From: Thunnus maccoyii
Taxonomy: Eukaryota > Chordata > Actinopteri > Scombriformes > Scombridae
DNA length: 64,000 nt
Reading direction: 5' to 3'
Assembly (NCBI RefSeq): GCF_910596095.1
Contig: NC_056539.1
Location: 21,753,001 to 21,817,000 of the forward strand
In this document: piece by piece, positions 47,667-58,900 of the stretch
Layout: each line of letters begins with the position of its first letter
Numbering within the stretch: position 1 is the stretch's first letter
Made by a program: the position numbers and the translations under genes
The notes under the pieces: generated by a model
The model's input: the letters and a program-made list of their open reading frames with translations, nothing else
Told to the model about the DNA's origin: nothing
The model's database searches: none

Positions 47667-50600
47667 GGGAGGATGGAAGGGGGGACTACATATATACAGT
47701 TGTATTTATATTTGTTTTTATGACTGTGCTGTGTACTGACCAACCAAATTTCACTATCTGGAATAATAAAGTTTACTTTGACCTTGACAAATAGTATTAG
47801 ATGTTTATCAGCATTTCAGAACAAATAAGTATAAAAAGTCTTTATAAATATTCCTAAAATCTGGAAGTGCTTTGAAATAACAAGAAAAAATGACAAAACA
47901 GCTGAGTGAGAAATGTTTGGTTAAAAGCAAATGTATAATTTGAATGACCGCACGTTTTATTTGGTAGATTAATAGTGAGTAGATACTCTTTACACACTGC
48001 CGGCATTTGTTTTGTAATCAGAGATGAGAGTACAGAGTGTTTATGAGGACATTATATAATCACTTGTAATAGTGTAAAATAAAGCTGCTTTATTTTAGCT
48101 GATTTTAACTGATTCCAACATCCTTTTTAAGCTTTTATTTGATGTTAGATGTTATACTTGTAAGCTTCTGACCTCATCACTGTAAGAACACACATGTGTC
48201 CTCTCTGTGACTGCTGATGAATGAATAGTCTTCAAGGTCAAACAGCAAGTCCAGTCATCTTTTCCTTAACAACCACTAAGCCGCAACTGACTGTTAAAAC
48301 GCAACCCTCCTTTCATCAACTAGAATTTCACAACACTCCCAGTGATCAATTAAAAGGACTTAATGATTGACTGCCAGTTAGATAGAAGCCAGAGATAACC
48401 TAATGACCTTGTAACACTTGTAAACCAGTGGAGGAGCCTGATCACCGGATCTGAGGACGCTACAAGCTTTTCAGAGCAGTGCTTTGTCGCCCTCTGCTGG
48501 CTGATTAACAGGACATCAGCAACAAAGGACTGAACTTGAGGGCATCTGATAAAATGTTGGCTGCAGGGATTTGTTCTTATTCAGCCACAAGAGCAATAAG
48601 GTGTCAGTGCACTTCAACCAAAGTGCTTGTCAGATGGTCAAACAGCATCTGAAACCCTTTAACGCCTCATCTTTCCAACATTGGAATTGGGGGGACTTTG
48701 TTGAAACAATTTCTGTGACTTTGATTTGAACATGTTTTAATTCTTCACACAATTACTTCTGTCACTTTTCGTGTATATAAAATGTAATCTGTATCCCAAT
48801 TTAAACGACTATTGCGCCTTCCCCGGCGAGGGTGACCTGGCTTTTCCCCTCATTTTCATATGTGGCCATTATAAAGAGATATAAACATTTTTGCCTTCAG
48901 ATGTGGTCAGACGACACATTAATTAGTTTGTTTCAGTACCTTTAATGAGGTCAGACCCTGATGTTGGGCGATAAGGCCTGGCTCACAGTGGATGTTAGAT
49001 GACAAAACACAGAAAACTATTTGTTTATAGACCATGCTTTGTGCACAGTGGTATGTCATGTTGAAACAGATAAGAGTCTCCCTACAATTGTCACCACAAA
49101 ACTGGAGGCACATTAGGGCTGCAAACTAATAATTATTTTCTTCAACAATTAATCTGCAGATTGTTTTCTCAATTGATGACTTATTCATTTGGCAAAACAT
49201 TGTGAAAATGCCTGTTATAATTTCCCAAAGCCAGTGGTTATGTGTCTAAATGTCTTTAAATGTCTTAAACCCAAATATATTTATTTTACTAGAAAAACAT
49301 TAAATCATCATATTTCAGAAGTTAAATTAAATAAAATTTCAGCATGTTTGCTTAAAAAACGACTGAAATGATTATTCAATTATCAAAATAGTTAATTTTC
49401 AGCTCTAAAACACACTATTTTCTAAAATATCACTGTTTCCTGTAGCATTAAAAGTTCCCTTATTGGGGTCGAAGAGACTTAATCTAAACCATTAACAAAC
49501 ACCCCTAAACAAGAAGTACACAAAAGTTTGTGGACAAGTTTGTCCAAATATTTGTGCCACATTGTGCACCTGGTATTATAAAAGCCAATAAGTACCTTGG
49601 CTAAAAATGTTCTTTCTTTTGTGTCAGCAATTTCAATATTTCAGTTTCAACAACGTGCAGCCCTCGTACATCACTCACCGCAGTTGTCCTCGTCGCTGCC
49701 GTCAGAGCAGTCTGCTGAGTGGTCACACCTCCAGCTCTGGCTGATGCACTTCCCATTTCTACACTGAAACTGAGATGCTGGACACATGGAAGAGGTCTGT
49801 GAGCGCGGCCGAGCCAAACCACACATCTCCTGAGTCTCATCCCGCCCGTCTTTGCAGTCCATCCGCCCGTCACACAGTTTGCGTCTGGGCAGGCAGGCGT
49901 CAGACGGCCCACAGGAGAAGAAACCAGTGGTGCAGTTCTGACAGGAAGCTTCATCACTCCCGTCACCGCAGTCGTCCACACCGTTGCAAAAGAAACGTGT
50001 AGGTATACACCGTCTGCTGCTCCTGCAGGCAAATTCATCCTTCTTACACCACAGGTGACCTGCGAGGAGTCACAGTTTCAACAGTTACAGCAATAATCAA
50101 TCAGCCCTTAATGAGTCTCAAAAGGCTCAACAAATACAATCTGAATGAACTCTACAAACGAGTGTTCAGAGAGTTGGTGACATACCTGCTTTTGTCAGAA
50201 ATACCAGAAATATTCAAGCTTCCTACATCTTAACATAACCCCAAGACTTGGAAAGAGCTGATCATTTTAAAAAAAATGTCTTCAGTCTGATTTCAGCAGA
50301 GCATTTCAGATTTTAGTGTTCCTCTATTAGGACCAATGTGTAGGATTTAGTGGCATCTAGCTGTGAGGTTGCAGATTGCAACCAACTGAATATCCCTTCC
50401 AAGCATGTAGGACGCTGTCTTTAGAGCCAGTGTTTTGTTTGTCTGTTCTGGGCTACTGTACAAACACGGCAGCCTCTGTGGATGAGGACCCGCCCCCTAT
50501 GTAGATATAAAATGCTCATTCTAAGGTAACAAAAACACAACAATTCTGATTTTAATGGGATTATACACTAATTATAACATACTTATGAATATTATATTTC

Positions 50601-52380
50601 ATTTCGTTATTTGTATATTCCAAGTCCAGTTCCTCTAGATGCCACTAAATTCTACAGACTGCACCTTTAATTAAGCATTAGGTTACATCAGAGTGAATTT
50701 TATAAGTCAATTAATTATTTTGATAATCTAATAACCGCCATTTTTTAAGCAAAAATTCAAAAAATTAGAAACTTCCAGTTCCTCAAATATGAAGATTTAA
50801 TGTTTTCCTTTGTCATATCTGATGGAAAACACTGAATATTTTCAAGTTTTGGACTGTTGGTCAACAAAACAAGACATCTGAGGACATGACCCTCTGCTGG
50901 GGGTCTGACATTTTATAGATAACACGATTAATTGAGAAACTACTCAGCAGATAAATCAATAATGAGAATTACTGCTAGTTGCAGTCCTCAATTTGATTAT
51001 TGTATTTACAGGATATCCAAATACAGATATAAAAATATGAAAGGTAGACTTAAGAAAGAACAAATAAATACAAAAATCTGTAAAAAGTTATCTTTGTAGG
51101 CAGGTTACCCAAATAAATTATATATTTGCAAAATGTTAGATCTTAATATTTTGCATTGACATCCACTAGTTTGACACTATGCTACTGTAATACACACACA
51201 GTTGTTGTGCAACAGTAGATCATTATCAGTTCAATCATATAACTTGATATTATGAGAAAAGAAATCTCTTTCATTTAATCTTTTGCTCTAAACTCGGTAC
51301 AAACAGTCCGCTGCTGCTGAGTCCTGCACATCTGAGAAGAAAAGGTGTGTTTTGTTCACTTTCTGCATTTTCCTGGCCCGCATTCAAACCGGAGATTTCT
51401 AGGTCGAAGTCTCACGTCTGTATCCTTAAAGCAACACTGCCAATATTCATCCCTGCTGGCATTACTCACATTTATGTTTAACTCAAGCAAATCACTGTAA
51501 ATCCTTTTAGAAAACTTTCGCCTGCGAGGTTTTAATTTGCAAACTTTATGCAGCTTACGGTTCAACAAATCCCTCTGGAATTCAATGTCAGAGTCTCTAA
51601 TGACTTCAACTGGATTACAAGACAAAAATCTGCAAAGGCATTTTCCCACACAGTATCAGAAAATGTCTTTGCAGCATACAAATTTGAAAAAAATATAAGT
51701 AAATATAAGTAGTATAAAAAAAATAAGTAGGTTCTGTATACCCAGAATATTGGAAATTAAGACAAAGACGAACTTTTACATCAAGATTTATTTGTTTAAA
51801 ATTAAGTTTTTCTGAAAAAATTTATGGTAATATTCATCATTCATGGTTTTCTGCTTTAAAAAGGAGAAACAGTCCAAAGGCAGAATTAATGTGCTTACAC
51901 TTTAAAAATACATCATAATCAGCTGAAACTATTACACAATACTGTATGTTAAGTAACATAACAATGGTGGGTGAAAACGCATAAACTGTAGTACACAATA
52001 ATGAGACATGGTGATTTGTGTTGGTGATGCCATTGAGCAGAAAATCACAGGGAGTCACCTTTGATCTGGACAGTCAGTGAGCTGGCACTCAGTGTGTTAA
52101 TTATTTCAATTTTAGGTATATTTTAAGCTAGTGAAAGTGCAGCCTTTATGCAGTGCACCATATTTTTGTTGTTAGAGGACTTAAGAGTCACATTTACTTC
52201 ATCAGCTTCACCTGTATGTCAGAACTGGATGATTTCAGTTTTGCATTTACCTTAATTATTGTCAAATTTACTCAGAAACACCAATTAATTATTCAGTTAG
52301 ATGTTTCTTCCTCTAATTATTACTTTCCCTAAAGTTAAGTTCTGTTTTGTTTTCACTGTGAGAGCTTATGAAACCTCAAC

Positions 52381-52433
<53 letters not shown>

Positions 52434-53680
52434 GTTTAGGGATATCATAGTATCAACTTTGCTCTCACCACAGTTATGTTCATCTGATCCGTCCTCACAG
52501 TCGGGGTGTCCATCACACACCCTCAGTCTCTGGATGCAGAAACCATCGCTGCACCTAAACTCCAGCTGGTCTTGGCAAGCAGGCAGAGAGTGACCTGCAG
52601 CGCCTGAAACACAAGCAAACACCGAGTTTACTGTTACTGTGCAAGATGTCAGTCCATAAGGTGATTACATAATAAGGCAAAGCAAGAAAGTGTCAAAAGT
52701 CTTTCACTTACAATTTAATCCTCTAGATTTTTAGTTCCTATTTTCTAATATTTTTTAATGTCAGACTAGCCTGTCTCTTTCTTAATAAATGTTGGTGAAC
52801 TGTGAAAACACCAGAGACAAGAGTGGAAATAAGTTTATTGTTACAACCCTGACAAAGTGTGACACTCTGTATTTTCATAAATATAATAGGATATTGGCAA
52901 TAAACCAAACCAAAGACAAATATATACAAACAAAAACACAATATGTCGTGTGTATGTAATAATAAACTACACAATATGTAATGTGGTGACATAAAAAAGA
53001 GACTGATTATTCCATAAACAGACCCATCTTTTCAAGTTTATATAATAAAACCACCAAAATGTATTAAAAAAAATTAATTCCCATCAAATGAAACTGATTC
53101 TGTCCTTTCTATGTCAGATAGTAATGAATGATTTGATTTATTACACACCCAGCAGTTGCCTTTTAAGCCAGTTTTGATTAATTATTTCTTCCAGACATAA
53201 GGATCCAATGTGGGCTCATTCATTTGTAAAAAAAAAAAAAAGCCCTTTGCAAAAAGATATTTTAAAACATGTAGCAATGCAATGGCTCATTATTTAGTAA
53301 CTTTTCTAGCTTCCTGTTGATACATTTACACAGTCCAGACATGAAATGGTTTGAAACTGAAACAACCCGGTGTCCTTTTCATATAAATAATATAATATAT
53401 ACTATATATTACATGATATATGTATTATACAGCTGTTTTAGAAACACTGCAACCCAGATAACCATTGCATGAAGCCCAAGGTGGCTGCAGTTGCTATTGT
53501 AAACAGACTTCATTCAAACTGACTGCAGATTTTCAGCTCTTTCTTCTGTTAGCAGTAAATGAAAATCACGCAGATCGTTAATCCGACATCTGTGCGTGAA
53601 TAATTTACGCGTCTCTCACCTAAAAGATGGTGCCAGGTTAACGAGGCGAGCAGAATAAATAGAACTCTCAGGTGTCCCAT
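37111..53680 (-). CDS. LDL-receptor-family membrane protein, 12 exons, 743 residues predicted
   Basis: A single-pass endocytic-receptor-type protein. Exons on the minus strand: 53680-53620, 52603-52469, 50059-49679, 45748-45629, 45307-45182, 43408-43237, 40978-40763, 39881-39763, 39443-39304, 38619-38478, 38301-38104, 37532-37111. All have AG/GT borders, phases agree across every junction, and the total is 2,232 nt with no internal stop. Domains: signal peptide 1-20, one LDL-A repeat (about 28-65), three more (66-192), two EGF (193-274), a YWTD-type beta-propeller (275-537) with YWAQQ, YWTSM, FWAEC, YWVDQ and YWSDE, an EGF-like/stalk segment (538-603), a membrane span (about 646-667) and a tail. 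Exon lengths 381, 120, 126, 172, 119, 140 and 142 equal human LDLR exons 4, 7, 8, 9, 11, 12 and 13. Counterparts of LDLR exons 3, 5 and 6 were not seen, leaving four LDL-A repeats. The tail has no NPxY. Ligand unknown; candidates are lipoproteins, vitellogenin or related proteins. It may be a diverged vldlr/ldlr paralog or relate to fish lrp13. Confidence 0.85.
38104..38301 (-). CDS. LDLR-like exon 11: EGF-C remnant and stalk
   Basis: 198 nt (LDLR exon 14 is 153). [16 protein letters not shown]…GFICTPSE keeps five cysteines, then a Ser/Thr/Pro-bearing stalk. Donor TCA|GTAAGC. Confidence 0.75.
38478..38619 (-). CDS. LDLR-like exon 10: propeller end
   Basis: 142 nt, equal to LDLR exon 13. [20 protein letters not shown], acceptor TTCTGCTGCAG, donor GTATGACC. 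Confidence 0.85.
39304..39443 (-). CDS. LDLR-like exon 9: propeller
   Basis: 140 nt, equal to LDLR exon 12. [20 protein letters not shown] then [12 protein letters not shown]. Confidence 0.9.
39763..39881 (-). CDS. LDLR-like exon 8: propeller
   Basis: 119 nt, equal to LDLR exon 11. [20 protein letters not shown]. Confidence 0.88.
40763..40978 (-). CDS. LDLR-like exon 7: propeller
   Basis: 216 nt, 12 nt shorter than LDLR exon 10 and in phase (2-2). [18 protein letters not shown]… and [15 protein letters not shown]. Confidence 0.88.
43237..43408 (-). CDS. LDLR-like exon 6: propeller
   Basis: 172 nt, equal to LDLR exon 9. [16 protein letters not shown]…[18 protein letters not shown]: a diverged first blade. 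Confidence 0.88.
45182..45307 (-). CDS. LDLR-like exon 5: EGF-B module
   Basis: 126 nt, equal to LDLR exon 8. [20 protein letters not shown] then CDCHEGYQM. Phase 1-1. Confidence 0.9.
45629..45748 (-). CDS. LDLR-like exon 4: EGF-A module
   Basis: 120 nt, equal to LDLR exon 7. [17 protein letters not shown]… is close to the LDLR EGF-A that binds calcium. Phase 1-1. Confidence 0.9.
47040..47790 (+). repeat. Degraded LINE 3' end
   Basis: With frameshifts, about 47290-47400 reads as the C-terminal block of a fish LINE reverse-transcriptase protein ([20 protein letters not shown]). GT runs follow, then a tail GGAATAATAAAGTTTACTTT. Likely Rex1/L2-type; too decayed for certainty. Confidence 0.55.
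49112..49408. repeat. hAT-type MITE (25.4-kb family)
   Basis: TTAGGGCTGCAAACTAATAA start, ATTTCCCAAAGCC and TTATCAAAATAGTTAATTTT inside, TTTTCAGCTCTAA end. Lies in LDLR-like intron 3. Confidence 0.65.
49679..50059 (-). CDS. LDLR-like exon 3: three LDL-A repeats
   Basis: 381 nt, the exact length of human LDLR exon 4, which also encodes three repeats. Clusters: [34 protein letters not shown] (SDE changed to RDE, so calcium binding may be weaker) and [16 protein letters not shown]. Confidence 0.92.
50326..50670. mobile_element. TTAA MITE (12964 family), reverse orientation
   Basis: AGGACCAATGTGTAGGATTT at the left and AAATTCTACAGACTGCACCT then TTAA at the right. The internal blocks are those of the 12964 copy, reversed. 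Lies in LDLR-like intron 2. Confidence 0.75.
50690..50990. repeat. hAT-type MITE (25.4-kb family), reverse orientation
   Basis: Reverse-strand matches: TTGATAATCTAATAACCGCC, AAGTTTTGGACTGTTGGTC, TAGTTGCAGTCCT end. Directly follows the TTAA MITE. Confidence 0.6.
51356..51649 (-). other. Unidentified 97-codon open frame inside LDLR-like intron 2
   Basis: The minus-strand frame has protein-like composition: Arg/Lys-rich middle ([18 protein letters not shown]) and clustered cysteines near the end ([24 protein letters not shown]), then a stop. It begins with GTG and an upstream stop, so it would need a splice acceptor (one candidate: TGTAATCCAG at about 51610) or is a transposon remnant. I do not recognise it, and it does not fit the receptor. 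Confidence 0.25.
52383..52429. repeat. (GT)n microsatellite
   Basis: About 23 GT units, 40 bp from LDLR-like exon 2 on its intron side. Confidence 0.97.
52469..52603 (-). CDS. LDLR-like exon 2: LDL-A repeat 1
   Basis: 135 nt, phase 1-1. Six cysteines and the acidic calcium cluster [16 protein letters not shown]. Acceptor TTGTGTTTCAG, donor GTGAGAGC. Confidence 0.9.
53620..53680 (-). CDS. LDLR-like exon 1: signal peptide
   Basis: ATG at 53680, hydrophobic core VLFILLASL, donor TTTTAG|GTGAGAG, phase 1. The upstream DNA is CpG-rich, as in a promoter. The frame stays open to 53758 but without another ATG. Confidence 0.8.
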
Positions 53681-53699
53681 GCTCGATGTGTCCTCCACC

Positions 53700-55725
53700 G
53701 CTGCTGCTGCAGCGCGGCGCGCAAATATGACGCAAGAGCTGAGCGCGTCAACAGGCAAGTTACGGTTCTCTTCATATTTCCATGGTTACGGCAGGTTGTT
53801 TTCATTCATAACCATGAATGTATGAGGAAAGCTTTTTATACATCCATAGTTATGAATATTAAAAACGATTGAATGATTTTGTGCAAAAACAAATCCCAAT
53901 TATTTAGAAACTGATTTATAACTTTTCTGTCTCTCGTATCGATAATTAGCTGCTGTTTTTAAAGCTATTCCAGATGCTCTAATGAAAAGTCATATTTAAG
54001 TTTTATTAAACCATTTATTGGTCACAGATTCTAAATACAATCACACATGTTGTTTTTTCAAAGAAATTACCATGATTCTCTCTGTTCCTCCATGATTTCA
54101 CATATTTTTTTAAACTCTCTAAAATCTCTTCAAAGCAAAAAGCGTATATGTACAATCAATTATTATAATGACATTTTTTAAAACATACAGAATTACCTTG
54201 ATTTATCTTTTTACTGTACTCATATCATTATTGTTTTATTTCATTGTCCGTCGATCTTCGTGTTACAAGACTTAATGAAACTTCATTCACAATGTTTGAC
54301 ATTTGGACTGTGATGAAATTAAATGTGTTATGATAAATTAAGTTTCAATAAAAAATTTAAACATTTTTAAAAAGGTGCGGAATGAAAAGTTGAACTGTAA
54401 CAGTCGATACCGGTTAAACTCTGAAATCACAGGTAGCTTGATTTTCTTCTAATATTTTCTCACTTGAAATCAATTATTTTGAAATCATGGTGCTTTTGGT
54501 TAATTATATGTTAATGCAGGCTCCCAGATGAACTTTGTTCTGCATCGGGCCCTTTTCATTTATTTTCTATTTGACAAATAAACACTTAATAACACTATAC
54601 ACACTGCTGGAGATAAGAGGTTGTATCAACATGACCTTAAAATATAAACACACCTGCCTTAAAAGACGAGTTCACAGTTTTTCAAGTCTATCTAAAACAA
54701 CAGTCAGGTGCCAAAACTAACAGTGAAAGTTTTTTCTTGCCATAATAATTCCTCCTGTTCATACTGACCATCAGAAGATCCCATCATAATGCACTTATCA
54801 TGATCCACAGTCCTCCTTCTGTGCAAAAATGTATTTAAAAGTTCATCTTGGGCTAATATGAAGCTTCAACCGTCCAAATGAATCAAATCAAGTAGATATC
54901 TTTTGTTGTGGCAATTCACGTCTTGCATTTGACTTCAATGAGGAAAGAAACAACTCTCAAAACAATAGTCACATTTTCTTTCACTGTTCTTATTTTCTTA
55001 ATGCTCAGAGTATGGCATACTCCATACAGACATACAGCTGCTGCAGAGGAGTGAGCTTTGAAGAGTGAGGCAAATACTGCTTTATCTCTTTCTCACCTTT
55101 AGACACCTAAACACTAAAAAATTAAGTTTTTCATTTTCAAAGTTTAAGTAATTCTTGATTTTATTACGTGATGGGAGACAATCCAGGCTCAAACTGGTGC
55201 AACAACCAAACAAACACAAACAGGTTAGAATTACAGGAGGGATTGCTGATATTCATCAATTCTTTAATCTGTCTTTTTAACTAGTCAAAACCCCAAAGTT
55301 TCCAAAGACAATAAACTACGAGGAAATTAAATCATAAAAATTCATCCAAAATTTTAAATTTAAAGCAACAGGAGTTTACCACTGGTAAACTCTTAGGTTT
55401 TAACTTTTCTGGCTCTTTGAGAGCAACTTCTTGTTTGACTTTTGAATTTAGGCCACAATGACTTTGACTTTGTGAGGCTGGACAGTCGCATCAGGGAAGG
55501 GGAAGGAGCTGATTCATCTTGACCTTCAGTTTCTCTGAAAGACTCGTCTTTGTAGGTCATTTGCAGGATCGAGCAGCAGAATATTTACTAATTCCTTGTT
55601 TTCTGTTCCATTATGTACATCACTATCATATTGGCAAATCTACTTACACAAGTAACACTGAAAATTTGTCCATTTCATACAACAAGAACAACCAGATGGA
55701 CAGAAAACTTTAACATATAACACAT
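53700..55725. other. Intergenic region between the LDLR-like gene and ndufa7
   Basis: The first 70 bases are CpG-rich (CAGCGCGGCGCGC) and probably form the LDLR-like promoter. The rest is AT-rich and includes a truncated TTAA MITE. No further gene seen. Confidence 0.45.
54659..54930. repeat. Left half of the long-TIR TTAA MITE (14162 family)
   Basis: TTAA then GAGTTCACAGTTTTTCAAGT, TTCCTCCTGTTCATACTGAC and ATGAAGCTTCAACCGTCCAA. The right arm is missing. Confidence 0.7.
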
Positions 55726-55731
55726 TTTATT
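55726..55731 (-). promoter_or_regulatory. ndufa7 polyadenylation signal
   Basis: AATAAA on the minus strand 112 nt after the ndufa7 stop, a normal distance for this short mRNA. Confidence 0.65.
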
Positions 55732-55842
55732 CACACTTTCTATTGTACAAGATACAACCAACATACACTGCAGGTAAGTCTCTGCAGCAGTTTTGAAGGA
55801 AGAAATGAGGTTGTTGATGTAGAAAGGATGGTGCCGTGCTGC

Positions 55843-55930
55843 TCAGAGGTACGGCTGGTCTGTGGAGAGAGATGGAGCCTTATATACGGCACCTGGGGTC
55901 ACAGGAGGCTTTGCTGGGACTTCAGCTTGG
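55843..55930 (-). CDS. ndufa7: ndufa7 exon 4
   Basis: 88 nt, acceptor CTTTTCTAG, ends STDQPYL then TGA. Confidence 0.93.
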
Positions 55931-58900
55931 CTAGAAAAGATCAAAAAGTCAAGAGAAATACCACTAGGTGCTGAGAGACTCACTACAAATAAAACAAATT
56001 ATGCATTTTTATCAGCGTGTCCACTAGATGTCATGAAATCTAGTTGTTAACTACGTGATCAGCTGCAGGTGCCTGTTGCAGTTTGAATTCACGTAAAAAC
56101 ATCAAAAATAGATAAAATATCTGTTCCTAAATCTATTTGCGTCCAGTTAATTCTGTCATCATGTAACATTTCTCACTGCAGAGACATCACAAACAGAATT
56201 ACTCAACTGTTATCTGAAAAATAATTCATCCCTGTTCATCAGGTTTGACTGCTCTGCTTTCAACATTAACCAAACTAAGGTAAGATGTCCAACAACGTCT
56301 TTATCTAGTTGTAATCAAATTTATGTGCATTTATGTGCATCGACTGAGTCATTTACCTGCCAGCAGTGAGCGCCTTCTGTGAAGACATGATGACTGTGGC
56401 GGGTACTGACTCTCTGCGTCCGTCCCTGGTGTAGTAGTAGTTACCGGCAAACTTGTGGCTCGGGCCAACTGGCAGTTTGGGTGGAGGCTGCGTCCTGTAG
56501 AAGAAGCATAAACAATCTGAACAAGTGCAGAAAAAGTTTTCCCTGGTGGGTTCGTATTGGCAGACCTGTTTTAATTTCTTAGACCCCAAGGTGACGTCTT
56601 CAAAAGTCATGTTTTGTCTGATCAGCAGTCCAAAGATATTTGGTTTACTATCATGTATGACACAAAAACCTTAAAATCCTCACATCTGACAAGCTACAAC
56701 CAGCAAATGTTTGCCATTTTTCTTAAAAAATTACTAAAACAATTATTCAATTATCAAAATAGTTGCTGATAAATTTCTGTCAATCAACTAATCGATTAAT
56801 TGCTGCAGCTCTAATGTATAAAATAACTAACCATCAGTGTATTTCGTTCCACCTGTGCTTTTGCTGCTACAACAAAGTCCAACTTCTTCTGTGAAAATGT
56901 CAATTTAGAAACATGCCTGAGTGATAAAAATGATGCCTCAGATGTGTTAGTGTGAGAATTTCAATCTCAGTATTGGAAATAGTAGTCTGACTTTACTCAA
57001 GATCCACTTATTAGCTTTTTATAGGACTCCAACAGATGGAGTTTGCTCAGTTGTCATGGAGATGAGATAAGAAGACCGTGAGATGCAGCTGAGATGTAGA
57101 AAAAAATAGTAAAATGGACTTTGAGTTAAGATTATTAAAAGGACAAGTTCACAATTTTTCAAGTCTGTCTTAAATCAACAGTCAGGAGCCCAAATGAACA
57201 CTGAAGTAGTTTTTTCTTGCTGTAATCATTCCTCCTATTCATACTGACCATTAGAAGATCCCTTCATAATGCACTTAAAATGTAAGTGATGGGGGACAAA
57301 ATCCACAGTCCTGAAGCTAATATGAAGCTTCAGTCGTCCAAATGAGTCAAATCAAGTTGAAATTTTTCAACGTGAAAGTCTTTTTAGTGCCAAAGTTCCT
57401 ATTTATGTTACTATACTTCCACTGCAGCTCAACGGGGAAACACTGTCCCAGGAAACAAAAAGAGGGAATCTGATGCTAAAAAGACTGTAAATTTTAAGAC
57501 AGAATTGAAAAACTGCAAACCTCTCCTTTAAGGGAGAGGCCAGTGTTACCTGGTAATACTTCTGTACTTACTTAAGTAGGATTTTACAACTTTTACCTGA
57601 AATGGGGTATTTTTACATTGTGGTGTATTTACTTTTCCAAAAGTAAAGGATCTGAGTGCTTCTTCCACCACTGTAGTTACTTCAGTGTGTCACAGTATAA
57701 TGGAGAAGCTGAGTTAAAGTCTTACCTCTTTGCTATCTCCTCATACCGCAGCTGCAGTTTGGCTTGCAGGTCATGCTGAAAAATAAACACCATTGTAATT
57801 GATTTAAAATCCGCACTGTCATCATCATATCTTTTCTTTTCACATGCTATCATCCAACTAACATGAAAATTAACTCGACTGGTACGATGCTGAAGTTGGC
57901 TTCTGAATCGGGATTAACGGAAAAGTTAAAGGCCCCCTCTACTCAAAAATGTGTTTTTCTTCTTGTTCCTACAGTTGGATATTTAAGCTTCACTGTGCAG
58001 AATGACGTACGTGCAGAGTTTGAAATTACATCTGCTGAAAGTGGAAAGTTTCTCTGTGCTCACTGAAAGTTAGATTTTCAGGGACGGGCTTACGAGCATG
58101 ATTAGTGACATCACAAATAGTTTTGGAGCCTAAAGAGGTTCAATATTCAACTCACACATGTGTGATGTGGAAAGTTGAAGTCTCCAGTGCACAAACACTG
58201 AGAACAGACTTTACAGTGAAGTAGGAGACATCTTGTGTTCAGAAGTTCAACATCTGAGATGAAATATATTTACATATTTATAGGGTCTGGATTTTTTTAC
58301 TGACAGAGAAGGAGTAGATGTCATTTTAAAGAATTAAACGAGATACTTTTTTTCTGGATAAACCATATCAGACGCAAATTATTATTAAAAGAAATGTATT
58401 TTATAATACGTCTGGTGGGGATCTTTGAGGGGAAACATAAATAATGATATTTAGCGGCTGATTCTCTGTTTTTTCCACCACTCTCACACTTATAAAGTAG
58501 TGTCAGACATCGTGGCAAAAGCCTCAACACTGTTGAAACCCACTTTCGGATTTGTGAAACCTTTATTTTGCTTATGAAAACAAAAAAGGGCAATTTCACT
58601 GCTTTTTCCCCCTATCCACACCACATTAGAGCAGGTCCAGATTAAAAATCATTACATTTATACTCCTCAAATCTGGACTAGATTAACAAGGAGACTCCAG
58701 ACATTCATTAAAACACAGTTTCACATTTGTGAAACCTTTATTCTATTTGTGAAAAAACAAAAAAGGGCGATTTCACTGCTTTTTTTCTCATTCACACCGC
58801 AATAGACCCTATCCAGATCAAAAACCACTATATTTAGACTTGTCAGGACTTTTGCTACGATGTCTAACACTCTTTCATAAATGTAAATGGCAAGATATCT

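Larger units (their letters stand above)
45889..49678. other. LDLR-like intron 3
   Basis: Searched on the minus strand for additional LDL-A exons (SDE-type clusters) and none was seen. It contains a degraded LINE, GT runs (47578-47600, 47639-47665) and a hAT-type MITE. Confidence 0.5.

Noticed and set aside
49775-50002. Plus-strand 75-codon frame
   Set aside because: Antisense of the three-repeat LDL-A exon.
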